Below are positions 5,204 to 5,579 of a stretch of DNA of 5,579 nt, piece after piece. Source of the DNA: Methanothrix sp. (GTDB lineage Archaea; Halobacteriota; Methanosarcinia; Methanotrichales; Methanotrichaceae); assembly GCA_028708055.1 (NCBI GenBank), contig JAQVZT010000190.1, positions 1 to 5,579 of the forward strand. The letters are read 5' to 3'. Each line of letters starts with the position of its first letter. Within the stretch, counting starts at the first letter, position 1. A model generated the notes under the pieces. That model worked only from the letters and a program-made list of their open reading frames with translations, searched no databases and was not told the origin of the DNA. Position numbers and translations under genes: made by a program.

Positions 5204-5579
5204 ATGATAGTAGTTGGCATATGCGGCAGTCCTAGAAAAGCCGGAAACTCAGAGTTCCTCTTAAAGGAAGCCCTTTCAGTGGCCAAAGAGAGAGGCTTTG
5301 AGACAGAGCAGCATCTCGTTTCAGAGATAAATGTCGATTTCTGCACGGACTGCGGGGATTGCAGCAAAGGAAGATCCTGTCCTAAGGAGGACGATATGGA
5401 GGAAATCCTCTCATCGCTACAAAGAGCAGACGGGATAATCATCGCCACCCCGGTCTACTTTGGAAGCATTACTGCTCAGCTCAAGGCGGTCTTCGACAGG
5501 ACCATCCCGCTGCGCAGACAGGGGCTCCGTCTCAAGGATAAGGTCGGAAGCGCTATCAGCGTTGGCGGATCAAGAAACG
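5204..5579 (+). CDS. Iron-sulfur flavoprotein (Isf-like), C-terminus beyond the window
   Basis: The first 125 residues belong to a flavodoxin-fold, NADPH-dependent FMN reductase-family protein. An N-terminal beta strand leads into the FMN phosphate loop GSPRKAGNS (8-16). Cys47, Cys50, Cys53 and Cys59 form a compact CX2CX2CX5C motif that in methanogen iron-sulfur flavoproteins binds a [4Fe-4S] cluster. TPVYFGSITAQLKAVFDR (82-99) and SVGGSRN (119-125) are further family signatures. The sequence closely recalls the characterised Methanosarcina thermophila Isf, which passes electrons from ferredoxin and can reduce oxygen and peroxide. The physiological role of this copy is inferred only. The start is fixed by GGAGGTG at 5190-5196. 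An inverted repeat beside the TATA box suggests regulated expression. The frame is open to the right edge, so about a third of the usual length is missing. Methanogens often carry several paralogues, so no symbol is given. Confidence 0.93.
   Translation, partial: MIVVGICGSPRKAGNSEFLLKEALSVAKERGFETEQHLVSEINVDFCTDCGDCSKGRSCPKEDDMEEILSSLQRADGIIIATPVYFGSITAQLKAVFDRTIPLRRQGLRLKDKVGSAISVGGSRN

Noticed and set aside
5185..5448. 87-codon minus-strand frame opposite the flavoprotein gene
   Set aside because: The plus-strand frame has unmistakable flavodoxin and cysteine motifs and a strong Shine-Dalgarno site; the antisense frame is a shadow.

Overview
The window looks like a piece of a methanogenic archaeon of the Methanosarcinales/Methanotrichales type (Methanothrix-like). 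Three things point there. An archaeal-type tRNA(His) guanylyltransferase homologue is present. The right-edge flavoprotein has the compact cysteine motif of methanogen iron-sulfur flavoproteins. Promoters are archaeal TATA boxes placed about 25 bp before start codons, as in leaderless transcripts, and poly-T tracts rather than hairpins follow the first gene. Lineage is inferred from protein resemblance and signals, not from a database search.

Layout, left to right. Positions 1-402 hold no convincing gene. They do contain three identical TATAAATA boxes (minus strand) and a cluster of inverted repeats that could fold into a nested, pseudoknotted RNA. The same stretch carries the T-tracts that probably end the next gene. 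Positions 403-2451 (minus) encode a membrane receptor with an extracytoplasmic dCache sensor, a HAMP domain and a C-terminal SpoIIE/RsbU-like PP2C domain whose metal-binding aspartates are mostly replaced. An 83-bp divergent promoter region separates it from 2535-3368 (plus), a three-helix membrane protein of unknown function that starts at GTG.

A convergent junction follows, and then a minus-strand pair. A PRC-barrel protein (4121-4393) overlaps the start of the Thg1-like 3'-5' polymerase (3469-4149) by 29 bp, so the two are probably co-transcribed. Further upstream on the minus strand is a small secreted Tyr/Pro/Asn-rich protein (4484-5005). Its start codon sits inside a three-copy ATGCRGATYGAA repeat. 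It is divergent from an iron-sulfur flavoprotein (5204 to the right edge, incomplete), which has the only strong Shine-Dalgarno site in the window and an inverted repeat next to its TATA box.

The genes do not form one pathway. The sensor and the three-helix protein share a divergent control region and could be functionally linked. PRC-barrel plus Thg1 is a small operon, and the flavoprotein is a separate redox gene. The observations most worth following are the apparently crippled phosphatase domain on an intact sensor, the structured intergenic region at the left, and the repeated start-codon motif before the secreted protein. No defence system, transposon or CRISPR array is visible.
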